From Actinophytocola xanthii (GTDB lineage: Bacteria > Actinomycetota > Actinomycetes > Mycobacteriales > Pseudonocardiaceae), in assembly GCF_001921205.1 (NCBI RefSeq), contig NZ_MSIE01000047.1, positions 37,503-101,502 on the forward strand: 64,000 nucleotides of DNA, given 5' to 3'. The notes below the pieces were generated by a model, which ran no database searches, was not told the origin of the DNA, and was given only the letters and a program-made list of their open reading frames with translations. A program made the translations under genes and the position numbers. Shown here in pieces: positions 7,970 through 16,400 of this stretch; the stretch's first letter is position 1; the number at the start of each line of letters is the position of its first letter.

Positions 7970-8881
7970 TCAACTCAGGGCCGCCTGGGCCAGGATGAGC
8001 GTGCCCGCGTCCGCGTCGAGCGTCGCCTCGACGCCCAGGGGCATGGTCAGCTGGGCCGGCACGTGACCGAACCCGAGCTCCCAGACCATGGGTACGCCGA
8101 GGCCGCCGAGCAGGTCGCCCAGCACCGCGTACACCTCCTCGGGGGTACCGCAGCCGGTCCACGACCCGAGCGCGATACCGGCCACGCCGGTGAACCACCC
8201 GGCGCGCAGCAGCTGGGTGACCATCCGGTCGAGCTGGTAGGGCGCCTCGTTGACGTCCTCGAGCAGCACGATCGCCCCCTCCGGGGGTGGCGGCGCGGCG
8301 CCCACGCAGGCGGCCAGCAGGCTGAGGTTGCCGCCGACCACCGTTCCGGTCACGCTGCCGTGGTTCACCGTCGCGACGGTCGGGCCGGTCAGCACGCACA
8401 TGCTCTCCGGCTCGAACAACGTGGCACGCAGGTGCTTCTGCGCCGCCGCGTCGAAGGACGGGCCGGCCAGGATCGGCGAGAACAACGTGACCTGGTTCAG
8501 GTGCTCGCCGATCGCCGCGTGCAGCGCGGTGATGTCGCTCGAGCCGGTGAACACCTTCGGACCCGCGGCCGCCAGCTCCGGCCAGTCGAGCAGGTCGAGG
8601 ACCCGCATCGAGCCGTAGCCGCCACGCGCGCAGACGACCGCGGCGACCTCCGGGTCGCACCACGCGCGCTGCAGGTCACGAGCGCGGTCGGCGTCCGTGC
8701 CGGCGAGGTAGGGCAGCTCCGGGTGCCGGTCGAGGACATGGTCGGCGACGACGGCCCGCAGCCCCCACTCGTGCAGCACCGCCACACTCGTGTCCAGGTA
8801 GTTCCGCGACACCGGCCCGGCGGGCGCGACCACCGCGACGGTGTCACCCGAACGCAACCGCCGCGGCCGCGTGCGGCTCAT
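7970..8881 (-). CDS. LD-carboxypeptidase (peptidase family S66)
   Basis: A 303-residue cytoplasmic serine peptidase of family S66, which removes the terminal D-alanine from muropeptide tetrapeptides during cell-wall recycling. The N-terminal region has the family pattern DTVAVVAPAGPVSR. The nucleophile serine is in FTGSSDITALHAAIG (preceded by ARGGYGSMRVLDLLDW). The C-terminal domain supplies the Glu/His relay (VLLEDVNEAPYQLDRM and WELGFGHVPAQLTMPLG). The ATG at 8881 overlaps the TGA of the upstream S9 peptidase gene by 4 bp (ATGA), so the two are translationally coupled. A role in peptide recycling fits the pairing, though the S9 enzyme may act on unrelated peptides. Confidence 0.92.
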   Translation of the reverse strand: MSRTRPRRLRSGDTVAVVAPAGPVSRNYLDTSVAVLHEWGLRAVVADHVLDRHPELPYLAGTDADRARDLQRAWCDPEVAAVVCARGGYGSMRVLDLLDWPELAAAGPKVFTGSSDITALHAAIGEHLNQVTLFSPILAGPSFDAAAQKHLRATLFEPESMCVLTGPTVATVNHGSVTGTVVGGNLSLLAACVGAAPPPPEGAIVLLEDVNEAPYQLDRMVTQLLRAGWFTGVAGIALGSWTGCGTPEEVYAVLGDLLGGLGVPMVWELGFGHVPAQLTMPLGVEATLDADAGTLILAQAALS

Positions 8882-10812
8882 GAGCGCAGCTCCAGTGGGG
8901 GGATTCCGGGTGGGGTGAAGCCGAACACCTGGCCGTAGAACGACAGCTCGGCCTCCAGCGCAGCCTGGATGGTCTCCGCCTTGCGGAAGCCGTGCTGCTC
9001 GCCCTCGAAGGTCAGGTAGGCGTGGGGGATGCCGGTGCCGTCCAGGGAGGCGACGAACCGGTCGGCCTGCGCCGGCGGGCACACCTCGTCCTCCAGGCCC
9101 TGCAACAGCAGGACCGGGCCGGCCAGGCGGTCGACGCGGTTGATGGGGGAGCGCTCGACGTAGCGCCGCTCGTGCTCGGGCAACGTGCCCACCAGACCGT
9201 CGAGGTAGCGCGACTCGAAGTCGTGGGTCTCGCCGACGAAGGCCAGCATGTCCAGCACCGGGTACATGATCGTCGCGCAGCGGTAGGTGTCCACGCTGGT
9301 GATGGAGGCGGCCGAGGTCCACCCGCCCGCGCTGCCGCCGCGGATGGCGAGCCGGGACCGGTCCGCCGACCCCTCGTCGGCCAGGGCGGTGGCGACCGCG
9401 GCGCAGTCGTGCACGTCGACGACGCCCCACTGCCCGTTCAGCGACTCGCGGAACTCTCGCCCGTACCCGGTCGAGCCGCCGTAGTTGACCGCGACCACGC
9501 CGATGCCGCGGCTGGTGAGGTAGGCGAACTCGAGATCGAGGACAGGCCGCGCGCGTCCGGTCGGCCCGCCGTGGACGTGCACCACGAACGGCGGCGCCTC
9601 GCCCTCCGGCCCGGCGAAGGCGGGGTTGCGCGGCGGGTACACCAGCGCCGGCACCGACCGGCCGTCCGGCCCGGCGAACACCCGCTCGACGGGAACCGGC
9701 AGGTAGGCGGGGTCTGGCGGGTCGGGCCGCGGCGGGGTCAGCTCGGTCGTGGCGCCGGTCGCGGGGTCGAGCCGGACCACCGCGACCTCCCGCGCCGCCG
9801 AACCGGCCGCGCCCACCACCTCGCCGTCCAGCACGCCCACGTCCGCCGACCACCAGGACAGGTCGGTGACCACCTCGGTGACCGTGCCGGCGTGCTCGTC
9901 GAGCACGGCGAGGCGCCCGGAGGCGAGCACGGCGAACCGCCCCTCGCCGAGCGGGGCGAACCAGCGCATGCCCGGCATCCAGAGCGGGCCGCCGAGCTCC
10001 TTCTCGCAGGGTGCGAGGTTGCGGACGGCACCGTCGCGGCCGACGCGGAACAGGTTCCACCAGCCGTCCGGGTCGGTCAGCGCGAGCAGGGTCTCGGGCG
10101 ACTCCCACTCGACCTGGCACACGCTCTCCGCCGGCCCGCCGGCGAGCACCGTGTGGGCGGTCGGATCCGCGAGCGGCGCGACGCACAGCTCGCTGCCGTC
10201 CCAGGGCATGCGGGGGTGGTCCCAGCCGATCCAGGCCAGGTGGGCGCCGTCGGGGGAGAGGCGGGCGCCGGCCATGAAGCGGTGGCTCGCGGCCAGCGCC
10301 CGCACCTCGCCGCCGCCGTCGACCGGCACGGCGACCAGGTCGCGGCGGATGTCGGTCGGCCGGTCCCCGGTGACCGTCTCCCGCACGCACAGCACGGTGC
10401 CCTCCGGGCCGGGGGAGAGGTCGCCGTAGCGGACCCCGTGGTGGCGCTGCGGCTCGGCGGTGATCGGCGTCGGCGCGCCGGAGCCGTCCACCGGGGCAGC
10501 GTAGAGGCGCTGGTCGTCCCAGTGGGTGAACACCAGCAGCTCGCCCGCCGCGCCGGGGACCACCGTCCAGGGCCGGCTGCCGTACTCGTGCATACGGTTG
10601 CGGACGTTCCACGGCGCCGGCAGCACCTCGACCGGCTCGGCGCCGTCCCCCTCGTGGAGCAGGGCGTTGCGGCCGCCCTCGGCAGGCCTGCCCGCCACCC
10701 ACCAGACGCGGCCGGCGTGCGTGCCGACCCACTTCGGCTCTCCGCCCGCGAGACCGACCTCGGCCGCGCTCAGCGGTGACTCCCAGCTCCCGAACGGTGC
10801 GATCTTCACCAC
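8878..10812 (-). CDS. S9-family prolyl-oligopeptidase-like serine peptidase
   Basis: A 644-residue cytoplasmic enzyme with an N-terminal beta-propeller (about 1-385) and a C-terminal alpha/beta-hydrolase domain. The oxyanion region is VVHVHGGPTGRARP, the nucleophile is in AIRGGSAGGWTSA, the acid in LLQGLEDEVCPPAQ and the histidine in FEGEQHGFRKAE, so the triad is complete. Length and architecture match dipeptidyl-/acylaminoacyl-peptidases of family S9. No signal peptide is seen. It forms a two-gene operon with the S66 carboxypeptidase. The start at 10812 follows a short upstream gap shared with the divergent DUF3090 gene. Confidence 0.92.
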   Translation of the reverse strand: MVKIAPFGSWESPLSAAEVGLAGGEPKWVGTHAGRVWWVAGRPAEGGRNALLHEGDGAEPVEVLPAPWNVRNRMHEYGSRPWTVVPGAAGELLVFTHWDDQRLYAAPVDGSGAPTPITAEPQRHHGVRYGDLSPGPEGTVLCVRETVTGDRPTDIRRDLVAVPVDGGGEVRALAASHRFMAGARLSPDGAHLAWIGWDHPRMPWDGSELCVAPLADPTAHTVLAGGPAESVCQVEWESPETLLALTDPDGWWNLFRVGRDGAVRNLAPCEKELGGPLWMPGMRWFAPLGEGRFAVLASGRLAVLDEHAGTVTEVVTDLSWWSADVGVLDGEVVGAAGSAAREVAVVRLDPATGATTELTPPRPDPPDPAYLPVPVERVFAGPDGRSVPALVYPPRNPAFAGPEGEAPPFVVHVHGGPTGRARPVLDLEFAYLTSRGIGVVAVNYGGSTGYGREFRESLNGQWGVVDVHDCAAVATALADEGSADRSRLAIRGGSAGGWTSAASITSVDTYRCATIMYPVLDMLAFVGETHDFESRYLDGLVGTLPEHERRYVERSPINRVDRLAGPVLLLQGLEDEVCPPAQADRFVASLDGTGIPHAYLTFEGEQHGFRKAETIQAALEAELSFYGQVFGFTPPGIPPLELRS

Positions 10813-10916
10813 GGGAGAAACCCTAGTCGCTGTCCAGCGCGGGGTCGCCGCCCACGACCCGCCAGGGACCGGACATCATTGGCGGGAACAGGCCTGCTCG
10901 AGCGGCTTGTTTGCCG

Positions 10917-10922
10917 TAGGGT
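10917..10922 (+). promoter_or_regulatory. -10 hexamer of the DUF3090 gene
   Basis: TAGGGT lies 10 nt before ATG 10933, within the 120-bp divergent gap. GGAGG (10924-10928) between it and the ATG could serve as a ribosome-binding site only if transcription starts very close to it. Confidence 0.4.
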
Positions 10923-10932
10923 CGGAGGTGCC

Positions 10933-11505
10933 ATGGCTCGCGTTATACATGTCTTCCGCCAACCTGATCGGTTCGTCGCCGGCACGGTTGGCCAACCCGG
11001 TGACCGCACGTTCTACCTGCAGGCTTCGGAGAGCGCCAAGACGGTGAGCGTCACGCTCGAGAAGCAACAGGTGGCCGTGCTCGCCGAACGCATCGGATCG
11101 CTGCTGGAGGAGGTCGCGCGCCGGTTCGGCGCCGATCTGCCCGACGAGACACCCGAGGAGCTGGTCGACGCCGACCCGCTGGTCGTGCCGGTCGAGGAGG
11201 AGTTCCGGGTCGGCACGATGGGGCTGGGCTGGGACTCGGAGACCCGCGCGGTGGTGATCGAGCTGCTCGCGGTGACCGAGGGTGACGTCGACGAGTCCGT
11301 CGTGCTCGACGACACCCCGGAGGGCCCGGACGCGGTCCGGGTGTTCCTCACCCCCGCCGAGGCCCGTGCCTTCGCCGAGCGGGCCGACCGGGTGATCAAC
11401 GCTGGTCGCAAGCCGTGCCCACTGTGCGGGGAGCCGCTGGACCCGGCCGGGCACGTGTGCCCCCGGCAGAACGGCTACCGGCGCACCGAGGACGAGACGG
11501 CCTGA
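10933..11505 (+). CDS. DUF3090 family protein
   Basis: A 190-residue cytoplasmic protein of the actinobacterial DUF3090 family, recognised by MARVIHVFRQPDRFVAGTVG and by the C-terminal zinc-ribbon-like RKPCPLCGEPLDPAGHVCPR (Cys pairs CPLC and, after 11 residues, C with P-R). I chose ATG 10933 because it gives the family's usual N-terminus and has GGAGG just upstream; an earlier in-frame start would add 18 unconserved residues. It is followed after 1 nt by the SCO1664-family gene, an order conserved in actinobacteria, often near mshC or a histidine phosphatase, neither of which is here. Function is unknown. Confidence 0.9.
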   Translation: MARVIHVFRQPDRFVAGTVGQPGDRTFYLQASESAKTVSVTLEKQQVAVLAERIGSLLEEVARRFGADLPDETPEELVDADPLVVPVEEEFRVGTMGLGWDSETRAVVIELLAVTEGDVDESVVLDDTPEGPDAVRVFLTPAEARAFAERADRVINAGRKPCPLCGEPLDPAGHVCPRQNGYRRTEDETA

Positions 11506-11506
11506 G

Positions 11507-12301
11507 TTGCTGCCTTCCGATCCGGCCGTCGCCGAGCTCCTCACCCGCGGTCGCATCGAGATCGAGGGCCGCCTCGTCGACGCCTCCAACGCCACCCTGT
11601 TCTGCGAGATCACCGGCGGCGACGCGGTGGCCCACTGCGTGTACAAGCCGATCAGCGGCGAGCGGTCGCTGTGGGACTTCCCGGACGGCACGCTCGCCGG
11701 CCGCGAGATCGGCGCGTACCTGGTGTCGGAGGCGGCCGGTCTGTCGCTGATCCCGCCGACCGTGCTGCGCCCCGGACCGTTCGGCCCCGGCATGGTGCAG
11801 CTGTGGATCGACACCAAGGAGGGCGACGACCTGGTCGACGTCCTCGCCCCCGATCAGGTGCCCGTGGGGTGGAAGCGGGTGTTACGGGCCCACGACCGGT
11901 TCGGCGACCCCGCCGTGCTCGTCCACGCCGACCACCCGAGCGTCCGCATGCTCGCCGCGCTGGACGTCGTGATCAACAACGCCGACCGCAAGGGCGGCCA
12001 CGTCCTGCACGGCACCGACGGCAACGTCTACGGCGTGGACCACGGGATCTGCCTGCACGCCGAGCACAAGCTGCGGACGGTCCTGTGGGGCTGGGTCGGC
12101 GAGCCGCTGCCCGAGGACGTCGTGGCGATGCTCGACACCCTATGGGCCGCGCTGGACAGAAGCCTCGGCGAGCGGTTGGCCGAGCACCTGACCCGTGCCG
12201 AGGTCCGCGCGCTGCGCCGGCGGGTGGAGCAGTTCCAGCGGTCCAACGAGTTCCCCACGCCAGGCGCCGACTACCGCGCCATCCCCTGGCCGGCCTTCTA
12301 G
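11507..12301 (+). CDS. SCO1664 family protein (phosphatidylinositol-kinase-like fold)
   Basis: A 264-residue protein of the SCO1664 family, distantly like HipA/PI3-kinase folds. Visible kinase-like features are CVYKPISGERSLWDFPDG (putative ATP-binding Lys), then an Asp/Asn-rich catalytic stretch VVINNADRKGGHVLHG and the DHG-like VYGVDHGICLH motif. It starts with TTG 11507, one base after the DUF3090 stop, so translation is coupled. The partners are almost always adjacent in actinobacteria, implying a joint but unknown role. Activity cannot be deduced; kinase-like residues are present but the substrate is unknown. Confidence 0.88.
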   Translation: MLPSDPAVAELLTRGRIEIEGRLVDASNATLFCEITGGDAVAHCVYKPISGERSLWDFPDGTLAGREIGAYLVSEAAGLSLIPPTVLRPGPFGPGMVQLWIDTKEGDDLVDVLAPDQVPVGWKRVLRAHDRFGDPAVLVHADHPSVRMLAALDVVINNADRKGGHVLHGTDGNVYGVDHGICLHAEHKLRTVLWGWVGEPLPEDVVAMLDTLWAALDRSLGERLAEHLTRAEVRALRRRVEQFQRSNEFPTPGADYRAIPWPAF

Positions 12302-12313
12302 GCTGGTCCGCTT

Positions 12314-13426
12314 CTAGTCCGGTCCGACCCAGACGACGTCCCGCGAGCCCGCCTCGGGCGCGGCGAACTCGAGCAGCCGGGTGCCTTCGACGACGAGTGC
12401 GGCGCGGTCGTCCTCGCCGACCGGCGCCCAGGAGGTGATCGTGAGCGTCGCGGCCGACCGCTCCCGGCTGATCCGCCACTCGCCACGGACGAAGCCATCC
12501 ACGAGGAACGTGCCGGGGACCACCCCGTTGCGGCTGGCGAACAGCCGCCGCCGGAGGTCCTCGGAGATGATCCGGGTGCGGTCGGCGTGGGAGAGCAGCA
12601 CGTTGTCGAACTCGGGCAGGAACCGGACCGGCACCGGCAGGTCGGGATCGGGGCGGGGCGCTGCCGGCAGGTCGTACAGCGTCCGCCCCCGCTCGTCGCG
12701 CAACGCCAGCAGGTCCATGGCCTCGACCACCTCCCGCAGCCCGGTCAGGCCCGACCAGGTCCGCAGGTCGGCGACCGTGGCCGGGCCGAACGCCGCCAGG
12801 TACCGCGCCACCATCGCCGCCGGGTCCGGTGCGGCGTCCAGCTCCCGGCCCAGCCAGGTGTCGGCCGGCTGGTAGGCGGTGCGCCCGCTGCGGCCCCAGA
12901 CCGCTCGGGGCGGGACCTGCACCAGCGGCAGCGCTCCCCGTGCCGCGTGGGCGAGTGCGCCCGGCGGGCGGTCCGGCCAGCTGCGCGCGAGGGCCGCTCC
13001 CAACTCGGCCGCGGTGAGTGGACCGGCGGCCAGCGCCTCCCTGGCGCAGCCCGCGAGCGCGTCGAGGTCCAGGCCGACGAGCCCGGCCGCGTGCTGGCTG
13101 TTCCTGCGCAGATCCCGGTCCAGCACCGGCTGCACCAGCGGCCGCAGCAGCCCCACGTCGGCGGCGGTCACCAGGTGCACGGTGCCGCGCATCAGCACGA
13201 TCCGCACGGCACGGCGGTCGAGGAGCGCGTCGGCCAGCTCGGTGGGATCGAAGTTCGCGATGCGGGTCCAGAGGCCGTAGTAAGGCGGGAACGGCGCCTG
13301 GGCCTGCATGCCGACCAGGTGCTCGACGACCTCGAGCGCTGGGCGCGTCACCCGCTCGGTCAGCAGCTGGCGGGCCAGCGTCGCGCGGTTGAGCGCGCGA
13401 ACGTCGAGCACGGTGGAACCGGTCAT
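12314..13426 (-). CDS. Winged-helix DNA-binding domain protein (AlkZ/YcaQ-like)
   Basis: A 370-residue protein of the winged-helix family that includes the DNA glycosylase AlkZ/YcaQ. The N-terminus (VLDVRALNRATLARQLL, then VEHLVGMQAQAPFPPYYGLWTRI) and the middle VRIVLMRGTVHLVTAADVGLLRPL match the uncharacterised AlkZ-related group in actinobacteria. The catalytic QxQ/QxD motif of true AlkZ enzymes may correspond to MQAQAP. I chose ATG 13426 because GGGAGGAG precedes it; the longer frame upstream is not conserved. It is convergent with SCO1664 (12-bp gap) and divergent from DUF3097. Its activity on DNA is family-based inference only. Confidence 0.8.
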   Translation of the reverse strand: MTGSTVLDVRALNRATLARQLLTERVTRPALEVVEHLVGMQAQAPFPPYYGLWTRIANFDPTELADALLDRRAVRIVLMRGTVHLVTAADVGLLRPLVQPVLDRDLRRNSQHAAGLVGLDLDALAGCAREALAAGPLTAAELGAALARSWPDRPPGALAHAARGALPLVQVPPRAVWGRSGRTAYQPADTWLGRELDAAPDPAAMVARYLAAFGPATVADLRTWSGLTGLREVVEAMDLLALRDERGRTLYDLPAAPRPDPDLPVPVRFLPEFDNVLLSHADRTRIISEDLRRRLFASRNGVVPGTFLVDGFVRGEWRISRERSAATLTITSWAPVGEDDRAALVVEGTRLLEFAAPEAGSRDVVWVGPD

Positions 13427-13512
13427 GCCGCTCCTCCCTCTCCTCGCCCGGATCGTCGCACCCGGGGGCGACACTCCGGGGCGATGGGTGCCCGCGCTGC
13501 GCGGACGTGCCC

Positions 13513-13518
13513 TAAGGT
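13513..13518 (+). promoter_or_regulatory. -10 hexamer, DUF3097 gene
   Basis: TAAGGT ends 8 nt before the GTG at 13527, with no ribosome-binding site between, which fits a leaderless transcript. Confidence 0.5.
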
Positions 13519-13526
13519 CGCCCGTC

Positions 13527-14348
13527 GTGAGCTCCCAGCACAGCGACCGCTATGGCCGAGACGTCCTGTCCCGCAAGCCGGCCCGGCGGGCGGTGCCGGA
13601 GGTGAGCGCGGAGCCCGGGCTCGTCGTCGAGGACCCGGCGAGCGGGTTCTGCGGCGCGGTGACCCGCTTCGAGCACGGCAACGTCGTGCTCGAGGACCGG
13701 CACGGGCGGCACCGGGTGTTTCCGCTCACCCCCGCCGGCTTCCTGCTCGAGGGGAAGCCGGTGACGCTGGTCCGCCCGGTCGCCCGGCCGGCACCGGCCA
13801 CAACGGTGTCGGCGTCGGGGTCGGTTCGGGTCCAGGGCCACACCGCACGCACCGCCCGGGACAGCCGGCTGTGGGTGGAGGGCATCCACGACGCCGAACT
13901 CGTCGAGCGGGTGTGGGGACACGACCTGCGGGTCGAGGGCGTGGTCGTCGAACCGCTGCACGGGATCGACGACCTGCCCGGGATGGTCGCCGAGTTCGGC
14001 ACCGGCCCCGGGCGCCGTCTCGGCGTGCTGGTCGACCACCTCGTCGCCGGCAGCAAGGAGTCCCGGATCGTCGAGACCCTGCGCGAACCGCACGTCCTGG
14101 TCACCGGGCACCCCTACGTCGACGTGTGGCAGGCGGTCAAACCCGGGTCGGTCGGGATCCGGGAGTGGCCGGTCGTCCCCCGCGGAGTCCCCTGGAAGGA
14201 GGGCGTGTGCCGCGCGCTGCGCTGGGGCGAGCCCGCCGACGGCTGGCGCCGCGTGCTCGCCGGCGTGCGCAACTTCAAGGACCTCGAGACCCCGCTGATC
14301 GGCGCCGTGGAACGGCTTATCGACTTCGTTACCACCGGTGAAGAGTAG
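13527..14348 (+). CDS. DUF3097 family protein
   Basis: A 273-residue protein of the actinobacterial DUF3097 family. The start at GTG 13527 gives the typical opening DRYGRDVLSRKPARRAVPEV. A beta-rich N-terminal region is followed by LWVEGIHDAELVERVWGHDLR, a toprim-like acidic stretch, and by LVDHLVAGSKESRI, with a second acidic patch in TGHPYVDVWQAVKP. These resemble Toprim-fold catalytic acids, so a role in nucleic-acid processing is possible but unproven. The -10 hexamer 8 nt upstream suggests a leaderless mRNA. It is followed by the NfeD gene after a 35-bp gap. Confidence 0.82.
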   Translation: MSSQHSDRYGRDVLSRKPARRAVPEVSAEPGLVVEDPASGFCGAVTRFEHGNVVLEDRHGRHRVFPLTPAGFLLEGKPVTLVRPVARPAPATTVSASGSVRVQGHTARTARDSRLWVEGIHDAELVERVWGHDLRVEGVVVEPLHGIDDLPGMVAEFGTGPGRRLGVLVDHLVAGSKESRIVETLREPHVLVTGHPYVDVWQAVKPGSVGIREWPVVPRGVPWKEGVCRALRWGEPADGWRRVLAGVRNFKDLETPLIGAVERLIDFVTTGEE

Positions 14349-14383
14349 TGACCCAGGCGGCTCGACTCTGAAATCATGACGCC

Positions 14384-14809
14384 ATGGCCGCAGTGTTCTG
14401 GCTCATCGGGGGAATCGCGCTGATCTCGGCCGAGATCCTCTCCGGTGACTTCTTCCTGCTGATGGTGGGCGTCGGCGCCCTGGCCGGCGCGGGTGCCGAG
14501 TGGGCGTCGGGCAACACGCTCATCGCCGCGCTGGTGTTCGCGTTCGTCTCGATCGGGCTGGTGACCTTCGCCCGGCCCTGGCTCAAACGCCGCATGCACG
14601 GGGCGCTGGTGCACACCAACGTCGACGCGCTGATCGGGCGCCGGGCGGTCGTGGTGGAGCCGGTCGACGAGCACGGCGGGCAGGTGCGGCTCGACGGTGA
14701 CGTCTGGACCGCGCGCACGGTCACCAGCGAGACGATCTCGCCGGGCTCCTCGGTCACCGTCGTCGAGATCGCCGGGGCGACCGCGGTCGTGCTGGCGGAC
14801 TCCGACTGA
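14384..14809 (+). CDS. NfeD-like membrane protein
   Basis: A 141-residue protein with two or three N-terminal helices (AVFWLIGGIALISAEIL, FFLLMVGVGALAGAGAEW, LIAALVFAFVSIGLVTFA) and a C-terminal OB-fold domain (about 80-141) beginning VDALIGRRAVVVEPVDEHGG. This is the short NfeD form lacking the ClpP-like protease domain. NfeD proteins are usually encoded next to stomatin/flotillin (SPFH) proteins, as here, and probably organise membrane microdomains with them. The 129-bp gap to the SPFH gene shows nothing else I recognise. Confidence 0.9.
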   Translation: MAAVFWLIGGIALISAEILSGDFFLLMVGVGALAGAGAEWASGNTLIAALVFAFVSIGLVTFARPWLKRRMHGALVHTNVDALIGRRAVVVEPVDEHGGQVRLDGDVWTARTVTSETISPGSSVTVVEIAGATAVVLADSD

Positions 14810-14938
14810 TGCAACCAGGTGAACGCGCCCATCTTCCGGTGGGACGCGATGCCGGCATGAACAGGCCCGGGGTGACCATGTGATCTACTTCCTGCGCGCC
14901 TACCGGGAAGCGCCAACCCCAGCCGGAGTGGAGGCACG

Positions 14939-16324
14939 TTGACCATCCTCATCGTCGTCCTGGTCGTGGTTCTGTTCGTCCTCACGGTCGTGGTCAAGTC
15001 CATCCTGGTGATCCCCCAGGCGCAGTCCGCGGTGATCGAGCGCCTCGGCCGGTTCCGGTCGGTCGCCGAGCCCGGCCTGAACTTCCTCGTGCCGTTCCTC
15101 GACCGGGTGCGCGCCCGCATCGACCGCCGCGAGCAGGTCGTCTCGTTCCCGCCGCAGCCGGTGATCACCCAGGACAACCTGACCGTGTCCATCGACACCG
15201 TCGTCTACTTCCAGGTGACCAACCCCCGGGACGCGGTCTACGAGATCTCCGACTACATCGTCGGCGTCGAGCAGCTCACCACGACCACCCTGCGCAACGT
15301 GGTCGGTGGGATGAGCCTGGAGGAGACCCTGACCTCCCGCGACTCCATCAACGGACAGCTGCGCGGGGTCCTGGACGAGGCCACCGGCCGGTGGGGCATC
15401 CGCGTCGCCCGGGTCGAGCTGAAGGCCATCGACCCCCCGCTGTCCATCCAGGACTCCATGGAGAAGCAGATGCGCGCCGACCGGGAGAAGCGCGCGATGA
15501 TCCTCACCGCGGAGGGCACCCGCGAGGCCGCCATCAAGACCGCGGAGGGCCAGAAGCAGAGCCAGATCCTCTCCGCCGAGGGCGCCAAGCAGGCCGCCAT
15601 CCTCGCCTCCGAGGGTGAGCGCCAGTCGCGCATCCTGCGGGCCCAGGGTGAACGCGCTGCCCGCTACCTCCAGGCTCAGGGCCAGGCCAAGGCCATCGAG
15701 AAGGTCTTCGACGCGATCAAGGCCGGCAAGCCGACGCCGGAGGTGCTGGCCTACCAGTACCTCCAGACGCTGCCGCAGATGGCGCAGGGCGACGCGAACA
15801 AGGTGTGGATGCTGCCCAACGACTTCGGCAAGGCGCTCGAGGGCTTCGCCAAGGCCCTGGGTGCGCCGGGGGAGGACGGCGTCTTCCGCTACGAGCCGCC
15901 CGCCTACGAGCCGCCGAACCGCGCCGACACCGACGACGACGAGATCGCCAGTTGGTTCGACACCTCGACCGACCCGGAGGTGGCCGAGGCCGTCCGGGCC
16001 GCCGAGGCGGTCGCCCGCCAGGAGGTGCCCAGCCCGCTGTCGGTGGGCAAGCCGTCGACGCCCGCTCCGCTGAGCGCCGGGGTGCGGCCGCTGCCGCCCC
16101 AGGCACCCGCCCAGCCGGTTGCGCCGGTTCAGCAGCCGGCTCCGCAGCAGACCCAGGTGATCCAGCAGCCCCCGGCCGACCAGGGTGGCGGCGGGGCACA
16201 GCCCACGCCGGCACCGCGACCGAACCCCCAGCCGGGACCGGGGCCGCAGCAGGGCTACCCGCAGCAGGCCAGGCCGGTCGAGTCGACCGAGCTGTCCGAC
16301 GAGCCGCCGCCGCAGCGGTACTGA
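14939..16324 (+). CDS. SPFH/band-7 (stomatin-like, QmcA type) membrane protein
   Basis: A 461-residue slipin-type protein. One N-terminal helix (LIVVLVVVLFVLTVVVKSIL) anchors it. The SPFH domain follows (IPQAQSAVIERLGRFRSVAEPGLNFLVPFLDRV). Then comes an Ala/Glu-rich coiled coil with tandem EGxKQA-like repeats (TAEGTREAAIKTAEGQKQSQ, then further similar units). A long Pro/Gln-rich disordered tail (about 360-461) is unusual and specific to actinobacteria. TTG 14939 is chosen since a nearby upstream GTG runs into a stop, and GGAG lies 9 nt upstream. With NfeD it likely forms membrane scaffolds. Confidence 0.92.
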   Translation: MTILIVVLVVVLFVLTVVVKSILVIPQAQSAVIERLGRFRSVAEPGLNFLVPFLDRVRARIDRREQVVSFPPQPVITQDNLTVSIDTVVYFQVTNPRDAVYEISDYIVGVEQLTTTTLRNVVGGMSLEETLTSRDSINGQLRGVLDEATGRWGIRVARVELKAIDPPLSIQDSMEKQMRADREKRAMILTAEGTREAAIKTAEGQKQSQILSAEGAKQAAILASEGERQSRILRAQGERAARYLQAQGQAKAIEKVFDAIKAGKPTPEVLAYQYLQTLPQMAQGDANKVWMLPNDFGKALEGFAKALGAPGEDGVFRYEPPAYEPPNRADTDDDEIASWFDTSTDPEVAEAVRAAEAVARQEVPSPLSVGKPSTPAPLSAGVRPLPPQAPAQPVAPVQQPAPQQTQVIQQPPADQGGGGAQPTPAPRPNPQPGPGPQQGYPQQARPVESTELSDEPPPQRY

Positions 16325-16400
16325 TCCCGGCAGGACGGGAGGACCGTCCGCGGGCGATCGTCCTCGGCGGGTCGCGGCCCGGCGGGCCACGGCGTGCGCG

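Noticed and set aside
8882..10732. Minus-strand open frame continuing upstream of the LD-carboxypeptidase start at 8881
   Set aside because: Only the last 303 residues of that frame are the real LD-carboxypeptidase. The part before 8881 is an out-of-frame shadow of the S9 peptidase gene.
13501..13514. 14-bp sequence GCGGACGTGCCCTA also present at 29184-29197
   Set aside because: In one place it is part of a hairpin, in the other next to a promoter. The match is short for such GC-rich DNA, and I cannot show it is a repeat family.
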